DNA of 64,000 nucleotides from Hydrogenophaga sp. (GCF_025699295.1 NZ_JAILWB010000009.1:144632-208631), one strand, 5' to 3'. Counted from the first letter of the stretch, positions 9,414 through 18,197 are shown. Program-made: numbers and translations. The notes: generated from the letters alone by a model not told the origin.

Positions 9414-10709
9414 TCAGGCCCTGGAAGTGGTAAGCCAGCCCGCGAGAAAACTCACGATGGCGAGCACCTGAACCGCGGCCACCGTCAGCAGGAAGGCCGA
9501 GGTGTTCACGCCCAGGTGCGGGCCTCCAGCGCCCGCGGCGCTCAGCACGAAGCCGAACACCGCCGGCGCAAACGCGTAGCTGGCCTGCGCCATCGCCACG
9601 ACCAAGGCCACGACGCGCGGCACGTCTTCCCGGGCGAACTCCGCCTGCGCGATCAAGGGCGGCAGAGAGGTCGCGTTGCCGATGCCCGAACCGAACAGCG
9701 CGACGCCCAACAGGATCCACGCAACTTGCTGCGCGTCCACGCACAGCAGCACGATCGAACCGGCCAGTTGCACGCCATAGGCCAGCGCGGCCACAAAACG
9801 CCGCTGGGTGCCCGCCGGCAGCAGGCGCGCCACGAACATGCGCCCCGCGATCGCGCAGGCCGTCGCAAAGCCCATGGCCCAGCCGGCCGCCTGCGCACCC
9901 AGCGCGGGCACCAGCACCGAGAACAGGTGCGCCAGCAGGCCGATCTGCGCAAACAGCCCGGCCGACATGCCCAGCGCCAGGCTCAGGAAGCGGCGGTTGC
10001 GCCACAGCAGGCGGCCGGGAAGTGCGCGCACCTGCAAAGGTGCCGGGCAGGGCGCTGAAGCGCCGAGGCCCTCGCCGTCCGGCCGCTGTCCCAACTGCTC
10101 GGGCGTCCGGGTGAACACGGTGGGCGAAAGCAGCGCCATCACCGCCACCATCACCAGCCCGACGAGGCCGGCACCTGCGGTGAAGCCCAGCTGTGCGATC
10201 AGCAGCACCCACAAAGGCGAGAACACGACGCCGCCCAGGCTCGCCCCGTTGTAGGCCCTGGCCAGGGCCATCGGCCGCGCGCGCACGTACCAGGGCGCAA
10301 TGGCGGCGTTCACGGCAACCGCCCCCATCGTCACCCAGCCGGCGCCGCTCAACAGCGCGCTGAAGAACAACTGCCACGGCTGCGCGGCCAGGGACCATCC
10401 CACAACCCCCACGGCCGTGCAGGCGGCGCCCACGACGGCCGTTGGCCCGACGCCGAAGCGGCGATGCAGGGACGGGAGCCGCGTGACCACGAGGGCGCCG
10501 AACAGGTAGTGCACCGTCACCGCGGCCGACACCAGCATCAGCGACCAGCCGGTGCGTTGCACGACGGCGTGCAGAAAGATGGACGGACCGTAGAAGCCCA
10601 CGCCCCAGCCCAGAAGCGCCATGACGAAAGCCGCGCGGACCACCCATGGCCCGAAGAAGGGAGCGGGAAGGCTTGTTGAGGGGAGTTGCCGGGTTGGGGT
10701 TGGGTGCAT
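9414..10709 (-). CDS. MFS transporter
   Basis: The 431-residue protein is strongly hydrophobic with about twelve membrane segments in two halves of six, separated by a polar loop rich in Pro and Gly near residue 200. The first half has the glycine-rich pattern of helices 1-5 seen in MFS carriers (LLGWGVGFYGPSIFL, GAGWVTMGAVAVNAAIAPW, AYNGASLGGVVFSPLW). It resembles the monocarboxylate/oxalate-formate type of MFS proteins more than drug exporters, but I cannot name a substrate. I prefer the ATG at 10709 to an in-frame start at 10736. No partner gene is adjacent. Confidence 0.8.
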   Translation of the reverse strand: MHPTPTRQLPSTSLPAPFFGPWVVRAAFVMALLGWGVGFYGPSIFLHAVVQRTGWSLMLVSAAVTVHYLFGALVVTRLPSLHRRFGVGPTAVVGAACTAVGVVGWSLAAQPWQLFFSALLSGAGWVTMGAVAVNAAIAPWYVRARPMALARAYNGASLGGVVFSPLWVLLIAQLGFTAGAGLVGLVMVAVMALLSPTVFTRTPEQLGQRPDGEGLGASAPCPAPLQVRALPGRLLWRNRRFLSLALGMSAGLFAQIGLLAHLFSVLVPALGAQAAGWAMGFATACAIAGRMFVARLLPAGTQRRFVAALAYGVQLAGSIVLLCVDAQQVAWILLGVALFGSGIGNATSLPPLIAQAEFAREDVPRVVALVVAMAQASYAFAPAVFGFVLSAAGAGGPHLGVNTSAFLLTVAAVQVLAIVSFLAGWLTTSRA

Positions 10710-10895
10710 GCCCCCATCTTGGTGGCTGCGGTGCACCTGGTGCTTCGATGAGGGGCGAAGCGTTGCGGGCGCGTCGACAGCGTGCTCTCGTGGCGTTGCG
10801 CGCGCGAGACTTGGTCCTGTCTCTTACCGAGCTTCGGGAGTGGTTGTTCGGCTCTGCAGCGATTGCTGCCGGTTGAGCCAACGCACCGAACGTGC

Positions 10896-10923
10896 GATCT
10901 GCACCACATTGCAGTCATTCAGT
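10896..10923 (-). repeat. 28-bp dispersed repeat, copy 1
   Basis: On the minus strand this reads ACTGAATGACTGCAATGTGG followed by TGCAGATC. The plus-strand copy at 30781-30808 differs at only three of 28 positions. In both places a short GC-rich hairpin follows, and the repeat points toward the next gene (the MFS gene here, hicA there). Confidence 0.7.
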
Positions 10924-11242
10924 AGTTGGGGATGCAGGTCTACGGCTACCAGACAACGGTGCCACGGCTAGACTGCCGCCATAGGCCAGGAGCAGCCGGT
11001 GGGGTACTTCCGAAGCGGACGTTCCACGTCTGAGCTGAGCGGCGCGCGAAGGGTCAGGCCGCACCGCGAACCGGGGCCCGAAGCTGCCTTCGCTCAGCCT
11101 CAGAGGCGGTCGCTCAACGCCAGTGCTCAAGAGCGCCGGAAGCAGGGGGGCAGGCTTCAAAGCGCGACCTTTCGGAGTCGGCTTGACCGATGGTCACCCC
11201 AAGTTCTGCTTGTCCGCGGCTGCGATAGCTTCTCTAGTTTGC

Positions 11243-11265
11243 GCAAGCCCAACGTCGGGGCTTGC
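11243..11265 (+). promoter_or_regulatory. Hairpin upstream of the PIN-domain gene
   Basis: GCAAGCCC, loop AACGTCG, GGGCTTGC forms a perfect eight-pair stem 38 bases before the ATG. It may be a terminator of upstream transcription, a leader structure or an operator. No U-tract follows. Confidence 0.4.
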
Positions 11266-11303
11266 AGATAAGCCAACAATGCCATGCGCTTTGAAAGGAA
11301 GTC

Positions 11304-12461
11304 ATGCCCGCCGGAACACCCAGCGCTGAAGCCCTCATGGATCAGCTGACAGTGAAGTTTTTCTCCATGGACACGCAGGTGATTGAGGCTGCAGGGTTCA
11401 AGTTCTCCGAGGGAGCACTGAACACGCTCCGGAGCCAGAGACCAAAATGGGTTCGGCTTCTTCTCACCGAAGTGGTGGAAAAGGAAGTTCTTGCCCATCG
11501 CATGGATCCCGTTTCAAGCGCTGTGCAAGCGCTCTCGAGCGCAATAGCCAACGCAGAACGTCTGACCAAAATCAGCCTCGCAAAGGCGAGCACTCAAGTA
11601 AACGCTTTGGAGGTCTTAGAGACCACTCGGAAGAGATTCGAAGATGAACTCACCAAGTACCTTAAGTCCATGAGCGGCGCAGTAATTCCAATCGCTGGGA
11701 CTCGGCTGGCGCAACTGATATTTGAGAGGTACTTCAATCTAGAGGCGCCTTTTGAGAAGCGCAAAGATAAAAAATCCGAGTTCCCAGACGCTGCTGCGCT
11801 GCTTGTGCTAGAAGAATATGCGAGGAAGCAAAAGTGCTACGGGGTGGTCGTTTCAAACGATATGGGCTGGGTGCAATACGCTGAATCTTCGGAGCGCATC
11901 TTTTGCGTAAGAAGCTTGGAAGAATTCACGAGTCTCTTCCAGTCAGTAGGGCGCGAAGCTGATGCTGTCCTTGCAAAGGTAAATGACGCGCTTGACGACT
12001 CAAGCTCAAGTATCAGGTCTGCAATTGAAACGCGACTCATCGAACACCTTGGCGAGGTCGACTGGTCCATAGGTGAGATCTCTGCTGACGGTGTTGACCG
12101 AGCTGACGGCTACGTCTCAAACGCAACGTTCAAGTCCTACAGCATCGCGGAGGGAGATCCTAAGCTGTGGTTCAACTCCAAGGATCACTCCTTCTGTGTC
12201 ATAGAACTCCAAGCTGCTGTAGTCGTAGGCCTTCAGATAGGGGTCGAGTTCTTCAAAAGAGATGCTTTCGATAGAGATGAATTTTCACTCGGTTTTGATG
12301 TGACAAGAATGACCCATGAGATTGAAGTGAACGTCTTTCTAGAATGCAAGGGCGAACTGGTCCCTGCTCCTGTCGACGACTGGGAATTGAATGTTGAATG
12401 TGCGTACGAAGAATACGAAGTAGACGTTGGACACATCGACTACGATCCATCCGACTACTAA
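11304..12461 (+). CDS. PIN-domain protein (DUF4935-like), putative ribonuclease
   Basis: The first half of this 385-residue protein looks like the PIN-like nuclease domain of the DUF4935 type: a beta strand ending in Asp (FFSMDTQVI, D23), Glu56 in LLTEVVEKEV, Asp162 in EFPDAAALL and Asp186 in VVSNDMGWV, the four acidic positions expected for a metal-dependent RNase. The second half (about residues 215-385) is acidic, mostly beta-like and unassigned; it might bind a partner or substrate. GAAAGGAAG gives a good ribosome site for the start at 11304. Base composition is clearly lower in GC than the surroundings, suggesting transfer. It lies 362 bp before the Gabija-like pair; functional linkage is unproven. 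Confidence 0.65.
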   Translation: MPAGTPSAEALMDQLTVKFFSMDTQVIEAAGFKFSEGALNTLRSQRPKWVRLLLTEVVEKEVLAHRMDPVSSAVQALSSAIANAERLTKISLAKASTQVNALEVLETTRKRFEDELTKYLKSMSGAVIPIAGTRLAQLIFERYFNLEAPFEKRKDKKSEFPDAAALLVLEEYARKQKCYGVVVSNDMGWVQYAESSERIFCVRSLEEFTSLFQSVGREADAVLAKVNDALDDSSSSIRSAIETRLIEHLGEVDWSIGEISADGVDRADGYVSNATFKSYSIAEGDPKLWFNSKDHSFCVIELQAAVVVGLQIGVEFFKRDAFDRDEFSLGFDVTRMTHEIEVNVFLECKGELVPAPVDDWELNVECAYEEYEVDVGHIDYDPSDY

Positions 12462-12823
12462 CTACGCACGGGGATCTTTCGATCCAACGATGACTTGCCG
12501 CAATGCCCGATGGGCCCACTTCGTGACGTTAGTTGCCTCGACGACGAGCGTCCGATAACAGTCTGGAGCTACCCACCATTGCCGATCATGGCCGTCAGCG
12601 CCGCGCCGATGACCTCTTACTTCCAGTTCGAGCCATCGCACTTCGACTCTTGCCTCAGGCTGAGGCCCGAAGGTGTCCGCTGAATCCGGGGCGATTCACC
12701 CGGGGTAGGAGCCGTATGCCTTAATTTGGAACGTACGGACATGTGTGGGGGGCCGGGGTAACTGGAATTCCTACCGTGATCGCCGATCACCGTAGTTAGG
12801 ACACAGCAAAACAGGGGAGCGGA
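12462..12823. other. Intergenic region between the PIN gene and the Gabija-like operon
   Basis: I see no believable gene in these 362 bases; short open frames (for example 12495-12683) lack ribosome sites and coding character. The notable content is the large palindrome at 12771-12795 close to the downstream gene. Confidence 0.5.
12771..12795. promoter_or_regulatory. Near-perfect 25-bp palindrome, candidate operator of the OLD/UvrD operon
   Basis: Two 12-base arms flank a central C and match at 11 of 12 positions; the core GTGATCG-C-CGATCAC (12776-12790) is perfect. It ends 28 bases before the ATG of the OLD-family gene, where a repressor or autoregulator would act. No regulator gene is adjacent. 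Confidence 0.6.
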
Positions 12824-14614
12824 ATGCGAATAGCCAGCCTCAAAATCGAGAACTTTCGTGGCGTCAGAACCGGCTTTGTGCGGTTCGGCAGGCATCCTGT
12901 CCTTGTTGGCGACAACAACACAGGCAAGACCACGTTGATCGAGGCGTTGACCCTCGTACTCGGCAGAGATCGCCTGGTCCGGGAATTAACCGAGCATGAC
13001 TTCTTTGGTTCCAACCCTCAGGCTGCGGACCGTCTCAAGGTCGTGGCAACGGTCACCGATTTTCTCGGCGACGACCCTGAGCAAAGCAGCCAATGGTTCC
13101 GCGATGAGAGAGCGGTTGTCAAATGGCTTGATGAGGCGACAGGCCTGGTGCATCCTGCGCGCAACAACCCAGCCTGGAAGCTTTGTTGCCAGATCGGCGT
13201 TCAAGCGCGCTTCGACCATGACAGCTTAGCCGTGGAAACCATCCGCTACTTCCACGATCACGATGATCAGATCGATCCCTTCGCTGATGAGGCGCCGGCA
13301 CCCGTTCCAGGCAAGCTAATACAGGAACTGAGTTTCTACTTGGTGCGCGCGAGCCGAACCTGGGACAAGGTCTTCTCCTGGGGCAATGAGCTTTTCAAGC
13401 GCACCGTGTTGGCTGCAGCGGCACAGCCTGCAGATGCACTGCTGGCTGAGCGAGATCGTCTGCGGGCACCAGCCCAGCCAATCGATGCTGACCCAGGCAT
13501 TCAGCCCCTGATCCAGAATTTGAACAACGAGCTCGCGCTTTCGTTTCCGAATGCTCCGAAGGTCCAATTGAGACTTACCAGCACCGACAGCCGCTCGGTG
13601 ATGGAGGCAGTTTCAGCTCACTTTGCAGGAACGGATGGCTTCAGTATTCCTGCGGCGAGACAGGGCAGCGGATTGGTGTCCATGCAAGGCCTATTACTGC
13701 TGCTCGAACTCGGTCGCGCCCGTGCAGCAAGCGGTGGTGAGTTCTTGATGGCACTGGAGGAGCCGGAAGTCCATCTTCCACCTTCTGCACAGCAGCGGTT
13801 GGTTCAGCGGGTTCAAGCTCTGTCCACCCAGACCTTTGTAACGACCCACTCGCCGCTTGTTGCCAGCATGGCGGACCCAACCTCCGTTTTGATCTTGAAG
13901 AAGCATGATGGCGTTCTTTCAGCCGAGCCTTTCTTGACCAGTCAACTTACTGCAGCGGCCCCCAACTGGAAGCGCAAGTTCTTCCAGCACAGCCGGATTG
14001 ATGTGCTGAGTGCATTGATGCAGCCTGTACTCCTTGTTCCAGAAGGCAGAGCCGACTTCCAGCTACTGCGCTGCCTCCTCCGCCCCTTGATGATGACCGA
14101 AGGTTGGATCGACACGATGACGCGCCCCTTCGGCATCGAAGTCGGAGTGGTACCCACGGAAGACGCGAACGTCCTAGAAACCCACAGGCTGATGCATCGG
14201 CTCCACAAGCGCGTGTGCTGCCTGGTCGACGGTGACGCAGCTGGGCGGGACTATGCGGATCAACTTCGCCAGGACGCCGCCCCGCCCAGCGCAATCATCC
14301 GCTGGAACGACGGTGCAATGATTGAGGATGCCATCGGTTGGATTTTCAATGCCGACGAAGCGGCAGTGGTCGCGAAGCTTGCGGACATTTCCCCGCAGCC
14401 CCCTACGTCCAGCGCCGACATCGTGGCGTACCTGAAGACCAAGAAGATGGACGTCATCGCATATGAAAGTCTCGCCGACGCCATCGCTACAACGCCAGCA
14501 TGCAGAGGGCGCGCAGCAGACCTCCTGAGCGGCCTTGCTTGCGCTTGTGCCGGAGACGAAGCTACGCAGCGCTTTGTTCGCGGAGCAGATGGAGTGTGGG
14601 TGTTCCAGCCGTGA
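12824..14614 (+). CDS. gajA: OLD-family ATPase/TOPRIM nuclease, Gabija GajA-like
   Basis: The 596-residue protein has an SMC/RecF-like ABC ATPase half: Walker A GDNNTGKT (29-36), a signature region at 281-283 (RQGSGLVSMQ), Walker B EFLMALEEPE (306-315) and the H-loop TTHSP (340-344). A TOPRIM nuclease half follows, with Glu407 (VPEGRAD), Asp469/Asp471 (VDGDAAGRD) and acidic residues 501-502. This is the OLD endonuclease layout. Being translationally coupled to a UvrD-like helicase makes it a class 2 OLD protein, the arrangement of Gabija anti-phage systems (GajA about 580 residues in described systems). AGGGGAG precedes the ATG. The stop overlaps the helicase's GTG. Architecture is seen directly; phage defence is inferred from the family. 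Confidence 0.82.
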   Translation: MRIASLKIENFRGVRTGFVRFGRHPVLVGDNNTGKTTLIEALTLVLGRDRLVRELTEHDFFGSNPQAADRLKVVATVTDFLGDDPEQSSQWFRDERAVVKWLDEATGLVHPARNNPAWKLCCQIGVQARFDHDSLAVETIRYFHDHDDQIDPFADEAPAPVPGKLIQELSFYLVRASRTWDKVFSWGNELFKRTVLAAAAQPADALLAERDRLRAPAQPIDADPGIQPLIQNLNNELALSFPNAPKVQLRLTSTDSRSVMEAVSAHFAGTDGFSIPAARQGSGLVSMQGLLLLLELGRARAASGGEFLMALEEPEVHLPPSAQQRLVQRVQALSTQTFVTTHSPLVASMADPTSVLILKKHDGVLSAEPFLTSQLTAAAPNWKRKFFQHSRIDVLSALMQPVLLVPEGRADFQLLRCLLRPLMMTEGWIDTMTRPFGIEVGVVPTEDANVLETHRLMHRLHKRVCCLVDGDAAGRDYADQLRQDAAPPSAIIRWNDGAMIEDAIGWIFNADEAAVVAKLADISPQPPTSSADIVAYLKTKKMDVIAYESLADAIATTPACRGRAADLLSGLACACAGDEATQRFVRGADGVWVFQP

Positions 14615-15873
14615 CGGTCAGCGCATTCATCGGGGGCGCTGGTTGCGGCAAGACGCACATGCTCATGGAATCGCTGTCTGCGCAGCTGGACGTGACACCT
14701 TTGCACGCCGGTCAGAGAGTTCTGGCGCTCACGTTCATGCACGGATCTCGCCGACGTTTGGAAGAGCGTCTTGCGATGCTCCAGAACCTCAAGGGCAAGA
14801 CGGAATGCACGACCATTGACAGCTTCGCATGGCGTTTGGTTCGGCGTTGGCGTTCTCTAGGGGCCGCGCTCGGCTTCGTGAACATCGAACCGAGTGAGTA
14901 CGAGCGCGTATGTGAGGCTGCCAGTGCCCTTGCACAGGTCAAGGAGGTCCACAACTGGGTGGCGGCAACGTTTCCTATTCTCGTCGTGGACGAAGCCCAA
15001 GACATGACCGTGAATCGCCTCGGCATGGTTGCAGGCCTGGCCAACAGGTTGAAGGTCTTTGTCGCTGCCGACGAGTTTCAATGCCTCAGCGAGGAGCTTC
15101 GCCCCAACCCGGCGTGTTCCTGGCTCTACCAAGTATGCGTCCCAGAGGAGCTTACGCAGCCCCATCGGACCAACGTCAATGAGTTGCTCAATGCAGCTAG
15201 AGCGATTCGCGCCGGCGAAGCGCCCAAATCAGAAAAGTTCTTTGTGGTTGCGCAGACGTCGACTCCACCCTTGGCTGGTGCATGGATCAACTCAAATTTG
15301 AGCTGGTACGGCGGAGGCAAGAGTGTTGCGATCATCACTCCAACGTATGGGACTTTTGCGAGAGCTGCATTGGCTTGGGCCGCTGCAAACAAGACCAAGA
15401 GGGGGGCAGGCCCTTATGACATCGCCTGGGAACAGTCGGAAGCAAAGGCTGCAACAGAGTACCTCGCAACGATCCAACTAGCGGACCAGGCTGATGGTCC
15501 TTCCATCACTGCCGTCCTCGCAGCCGCTGGTGACGCCAGGACAACCAGAGATGTAACCGAATGGCTAGAGATTCAACGGCGGACCAGGGCGAAGGTGGAG
15601 TTCGCAAGGAATGAGGTCGTGAAGTTGGTCGAACAATCCTTCTCCCAGCGCCGCCAATCTCGCCGAAGCGAAGTTCATGGATGGAAGGGGATGACAGTTC
15701 ACGGCGCCAAGAACAGAGAATTCGACAACGTCATTGTCCTCTGGCCAGCAGCGGTCGGAGGCAGCGACGAGCAGAGGAGGCGTTTGCTCTATAACGCAGT
15801 GACGCGCGCGAAAGAACGATGCCTTGTCCTTGTGCAGGCTGCTGCCCACATGGGCCGGTCTCCCTTCACCTGA
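14611..15873 (+). CDS. gajB: UvrD/PcrA-like helicase, Gabija GajB-like
   Basis: This 420-residue superfamily 1A helicase starts at a GTG overlapping the upstream TGA (GTGA), indicating translational coupling. It shows Walker A GGAGCGKT (8-15), the motif Ia region LALTFMHGS, motif II VVDEAQD (125-131), motif III/IV surroundings (LTQPHRTN), motif V TVHGAKNREFDNV (about 362-374) and motif VI NAVTRAKER (395-403). It is shorter than UvrD or Rep (over 650 residues) and probably lacks most of the 2B domain, as GajB-type helicases do. In Gabija, GajB is thought to sense or activate on DNA ends and works with GajA in a large complex. A longer upstream frame exists but lies wholly inside gajA and is rejected. 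Confidence 0.8.
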   Translation: MTVSAFIGGAGCGKTHMLMESLSAQLDVTPLHAGQRVLALTFMHGSRRRLEERLAMLQNLKGKTECTTIDSFAWRLVRRWRSLGAALGFVNIEPSEYERVCEAASALAQVKEVHNWVAATFPILVVDEAQDMTVNRLGMVAGLANRLKVFVAADEFQCLSEELRPNPACSWLYQVCVPEELTQPHRTNVNELLNAARAIRAGEAPKSEKFFVVAQTSTPPLAGAWINSNLSWYGGGKSVAIITPTYGTFARAALAWAAANKTKRGAGPYDIAWEQSEAKAATEYLATIQLADQADGPSITAVLAAAGDARTTRDVTEWLEIQRRTRAKVEFARNEVVKLVEQSFSQRRQSRRSEVHGWKGMTVHGAKNREFDNVIVLWPAAVGGSDEQRRRLLYNAVTRAKERCLVLVQAAAHMGRSPFT

Positions 15874-16182
15874 CGTACACCCCGCCTCCAAGTTGTGGCA
15901 GGCATTCTTTGCATCGACCCGTTTCGCTGGATACGCTTCGAGCGTCAAATGAGTACGAGTGGGCGATCCAACCAATCCTAGCGCGGTTGTTCGGCCGACA
16001 GTTGTCGGCACCGCAGTCCTGACTTGGCGGCCAAGCGCGAACGGCCGGTTCCTTCCGCAGCAGACTCTTGCCTTTACGAGACGAACGGCCGCAACCAGTC
16101 TCAAGCCGCCATCAATCCTCCAACACATCGGTTGCCGACGTCTTCGTCCCAGGCAAGGAAGCCCTGGGCATGACCAGGAACA
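15874..16182. other. Non-coding right edge of the defence island
   Basis: About 309 bases follow the helicase with no supported gene. The sequence has short scattered repeats around CGAACGGCCG (near 16037 and 16082) but no terminator with a T-run, no tRNA and no integrase remnant. Here the sequence returns to the ordinary GC-rich backbone. Confidence 0.45.
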
Positions 16183-16455
16183 TCAAGCCTGGGCGATGAC
16201 CACATCCGCCATGGGCCGGGCCACGCAGGGCAGGCAATAGCCTTCCTCTTTTTCCTCGGCGCTCAGGCCGGGCCAGGGAATGTCGTAGCGCACGCTCCCC
16301 TGCAGCAGGCGAGCCATGCACGTCCGACAGGTGCCGTTGCGGCAGGACACCGGCCATGCAATGCCTGCGCGCGCCATCGCCGCGAACAGGCTGGTTTCGC
16401 TGTCCGCCGCCACGTCATCGGCCTGGCCGTCAATCCGCATACGGAAGCTTGTCAT
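16183..16455 (-). CDS. Plant-type [2Fe-2S] ferredoxin
   Basis: This 90-residue protein has the cluster-binding pattern Cys-x4-Cys-x2-Cys in SCRNGTCRTC and a fourth Cys in GYCLPC about 30 residues later, the beta-grasp ferredoxin signature. It carries electrons in the cytoplasm. There is no oxygenase or reductase gene beside it, so its partner is unknown. The N-terminal half (TSFRMRIDGQ, TSLFAAMARAG) matches the strand-helix start of the fold. It is divergent from the next gene. Confidence 0.88.
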   Translation of the reverse strand: MTSFRMRIDGQADDVAADSETSLFAAMARAGIAWPVSCRNGTCRTCMARLLQGSVRYDIPWPGLSAEEKEEGYCLPCVARPMADVVIAQA

Positions 16456-16495
16456 GCGCGCTGGAAGTGGGGTGGCATGGGCTTAGACTTTTCGC

Positions 16496-16843
16496 ATGAC
16501 TCTGGAATATTGGAAGTATGACGCGGGCACCGATTCCGTCGCCTCCCTGGTGATTCCCGCGGCACTGGGCCGCGCGCGCACCTTCGACCTCGATGCCACA
16601 CTGCTGGCGCATGTGCTGGCGGACGCTGCCGGGAGCTGGCTTGAACTCGCCGTGGAGGTGGATGGCAAACGTGTGTGGGCTCGCCGCATACCGGGCCACC
16701 ACCCTGGCGAGACCGACGGCCTGGAATACCACTGCCGCCTGGCTGTGGAGGCAGATGCCGATTGCCGCGTGCGCGCCAAGGCGAACTGCAAGGGCGCCCG
16801 GGTTCTGTCGCTGCTTCTGGAAGCCCGCGAGACGGCTTACTGA
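16496..16843 (+). CDS. Conserved-looking small protein of unknown function
   Basis: The 115-residue product is acidic, with no signal peptide, no membrane segment and three cysteines in the second half. It starts 40 bp from the divergent ferredoxin gene. Codon use matches the GC-rich backbone, supporting a real gene. I do not recognise a family. It converges on the DUF4287 gene. Confidence 0.55.
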   Translation: MTLEYWKYDAGTDSVASLVIPAALGRARTFDLDATLLAHVLADAAGSWLELAVEVDGKRVWARRIPGHHPGETDGLEYHCRLAVEADADCRVRAKANCKGARVLSLLLEARETAY

Positions 16844-16856
16844 GCGCGCCCGAGCG

Positions 16857-17072
16857 TCACCGCCTCGCCAGGTAATGCGCCACCAGTGCATTGGCGTGCC
16901 CGTGGCCCATCCCATGTGAGGTCTTGAGCAGCGCCACCAGCTCCATGTGCTTGAGGCCGTCGCCTGCGGCTTGCAGGACACCGAACCAGTGGGCGACGGG
17001 CTGGCCGTATTTCTTTTCAATGGACGGGAAGTACGAGGCCGGGCCTTGGACTTTTTTGTCTGTGGTGGTCAT
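16857..17072 (-). CDS. DUF4287 domain protein
   Basis: This 71-residue protein fits the DUF4287 family as I know it: KVQGPASYFPSIEKKYGQP near the start and KHMELVALLKTSHGMGHGHA with ALVAHYLA at the end. Members are small cytoplasmic proteins of unknown role. I chose the ATG at 17072 because GGAG lies seven bases upstream; an ATG at 17084 would add four residues. Confidence 0.8.
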   Translation of the reverse strand: MTTTDKKVQGPASYFPSIEKKYGQPVAHWFGVLQAAGDGLKHMELVALLKTSHGMGHGHANALVAHYLARR

Positions 17073-17231
17073 GCTGTGCTCCATGGGGGTTGAACCAGGA
17101 CGGGAGCGGCAACGGCCTGTCCGTTGTGGTTGGTCGTTGATGGCCCGCTCTGCATGGACGACGAACCGGGTGACCCGGTTTCGACACGGGTCCCGGTACC
17201 GTGCTGGACTTCAGCCCCGCCTGGGCTGTCC

Positions 17232-18050
17232 TCAGGCTTCCGGTTCCGCTGCGCGCGGCTCGGTCAGCGTGAGCAGGATGTCTGCGTACCAGGCGCAGTT
17301 CAGGCCCAGCGACTCGTCGAGCACGAGGTCGCGGTTGCCCATGTCCATGCGCGACGAATGCACGCCCAGCAGCTTCCAGGGCAGGGCGGTGGTGGCCAGG
17401 CTGGGCGCGCTGTCGCGCATGACCACCGCCGCGCCGCTGGTGCCGCGGTGGGTGCGGGCGTCGGTGAGGAAATAGCCCTGGCCCTGGAAGCGCACGCCGA
17501 AGGGCGAGGCGATGACGGCGTGGCGCAGCACCGGCAGGTGGTGCAGCGCATCGTGAAAGCCCAGCGGGAAGCCCACCACCAGCAACGAGGTGTCTGTCGG
17601 TACCGCAGTGAACGCGGTCTGCAGGTGCGCGGGCGTGAACGCGCGCACGATGGCGCCGGGCGGCAGCGCGGGGCGTTCGAGCTCGATCACGGCCACGTCG
17701 ATGTCGCCGCCGCTGTCGCTGCCCTGGCTCCAGACGGCGCGGCCGTCAACGTACAGCGGCACCGAAAAGCCGGTGGACAGGGAGAGGTTGGCCGCGTCCA
17801 GGTGCAGCTCGATCTCGATACGGTCGGGCAGGTGCTGGGTGGCCTCGTCGATGACGACGTGGCGGCTCGTCACCAGGTACAGGCGGGCGTCGCGTTCGAA
17901 GAAGAAGCCGCTGGCGTTGGTGAGCGGCTGCTGGCCCAGGAAGGTGGACACGTGCGGCGCGGCCAGGAACAGCGGGTCCACCGGCGCGGGCGCCGGAGGC
18001 GGTGGCGCGTCCGTGGCGGGGATACGGGGGGAGGGTGTGGTCGAAGGCAT
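17232..18050 (-). CDS. Trypsin-like serine protease
   Basis: The 272-residue protein has the full chymotrypsin-fold triad in order: His in VTSRHVVID, Asp in GGDIDVAVIE and Ser in HRGTSGAAVV. The active-site serine context (GTSGAA rather than GNSGGP) is like the Trypsin_2 group of bacterial peptidases. There is no signal peptide; a Pro-rich N-terminal tail of about 25 residues precedes the domain. It stands alone and diverges from the lipoprotein-kinase operon. Substrate unknown. Confidence 0.8.
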   Translation of the reverse strand: MPSTTPSPRIPATDAPPPPAPAPVDPLFLAAPHVSTFLGQQPLTNASGFFFERDARLYLVTSRHVVIDEATQHLPDRIEIELHLDAANLSLSTGFSVPLYVDGRAVWSQGSDSGGDIDVAVIELERPALPPGAIVRAFTPAHLQTAFTAVPTDTSLLVVGFPLGFHDALHHLPVLRHAVIASPFGVRFQGQGYFLTDARTHRGTSGAAVVMRDSAPSLATTALPWKLLGVHSSRMDMGNRDLVLDESLGLNCAWYADILLTLTEPRAAEPEA

Positions 18051-18197
18051 GGCGGCAGTGTGGCAGGTTTGCAGGCATTTTTCGTGCCCGCGCCTGGCGC
18101 GGCGGTGCCGGCCGCCGCGGAAGCAGGCCGGAATATTGGTGAATGCTGCCGCCGACAGCGCACCAGAAGCGCGGTAATGGTGACAGAATGTTTCTCC

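Larger units (their letters stand above)
10710..11303. other. Non-coding stretch at the left edge of the defence island
   Basis: No convincing gene lies in these 594 bases. They hold one copy of a 28-bp dispersed repeat (10896-10923), Ser/Arg-rich shadow frames, and a strong hairpin at 11243-11265 ahead of the PIN-domain gene. The sequence looks like eroded intergenic or mobile-element debris; I recognise no integrase or transposase fragment. Confidence 0.5.

Noticed and set aside
11243..12540. Integron attC-like site around the PIN gene
   Set aside because: A GCCCAAC core-like word occurs in the hairpin, but no matching GTTRRRY partner or attC-sized palindrome flanks the gene.
12495..12683. 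Possible 62-codon gene between the PIN gene and the OLD gene
   Set aside because: No ribosome site, no conserved pattern and no coding-like codon use.
14500..14610. N-terminal extension of the helicase
   Set aside because: The extension is Arg/Ser-rich, lies wholly inside the OLD gene and precedes the Walker A at an abnormal distance; the GTG at 14611 fits translational coupling.
17124..18197. Upstream extension of the lipoprotein frame to 17124
   Set aside because: It runs antisense through the trypsin-like protease; the real start must lie near 18177-18198, just before the lipoprotein signal.
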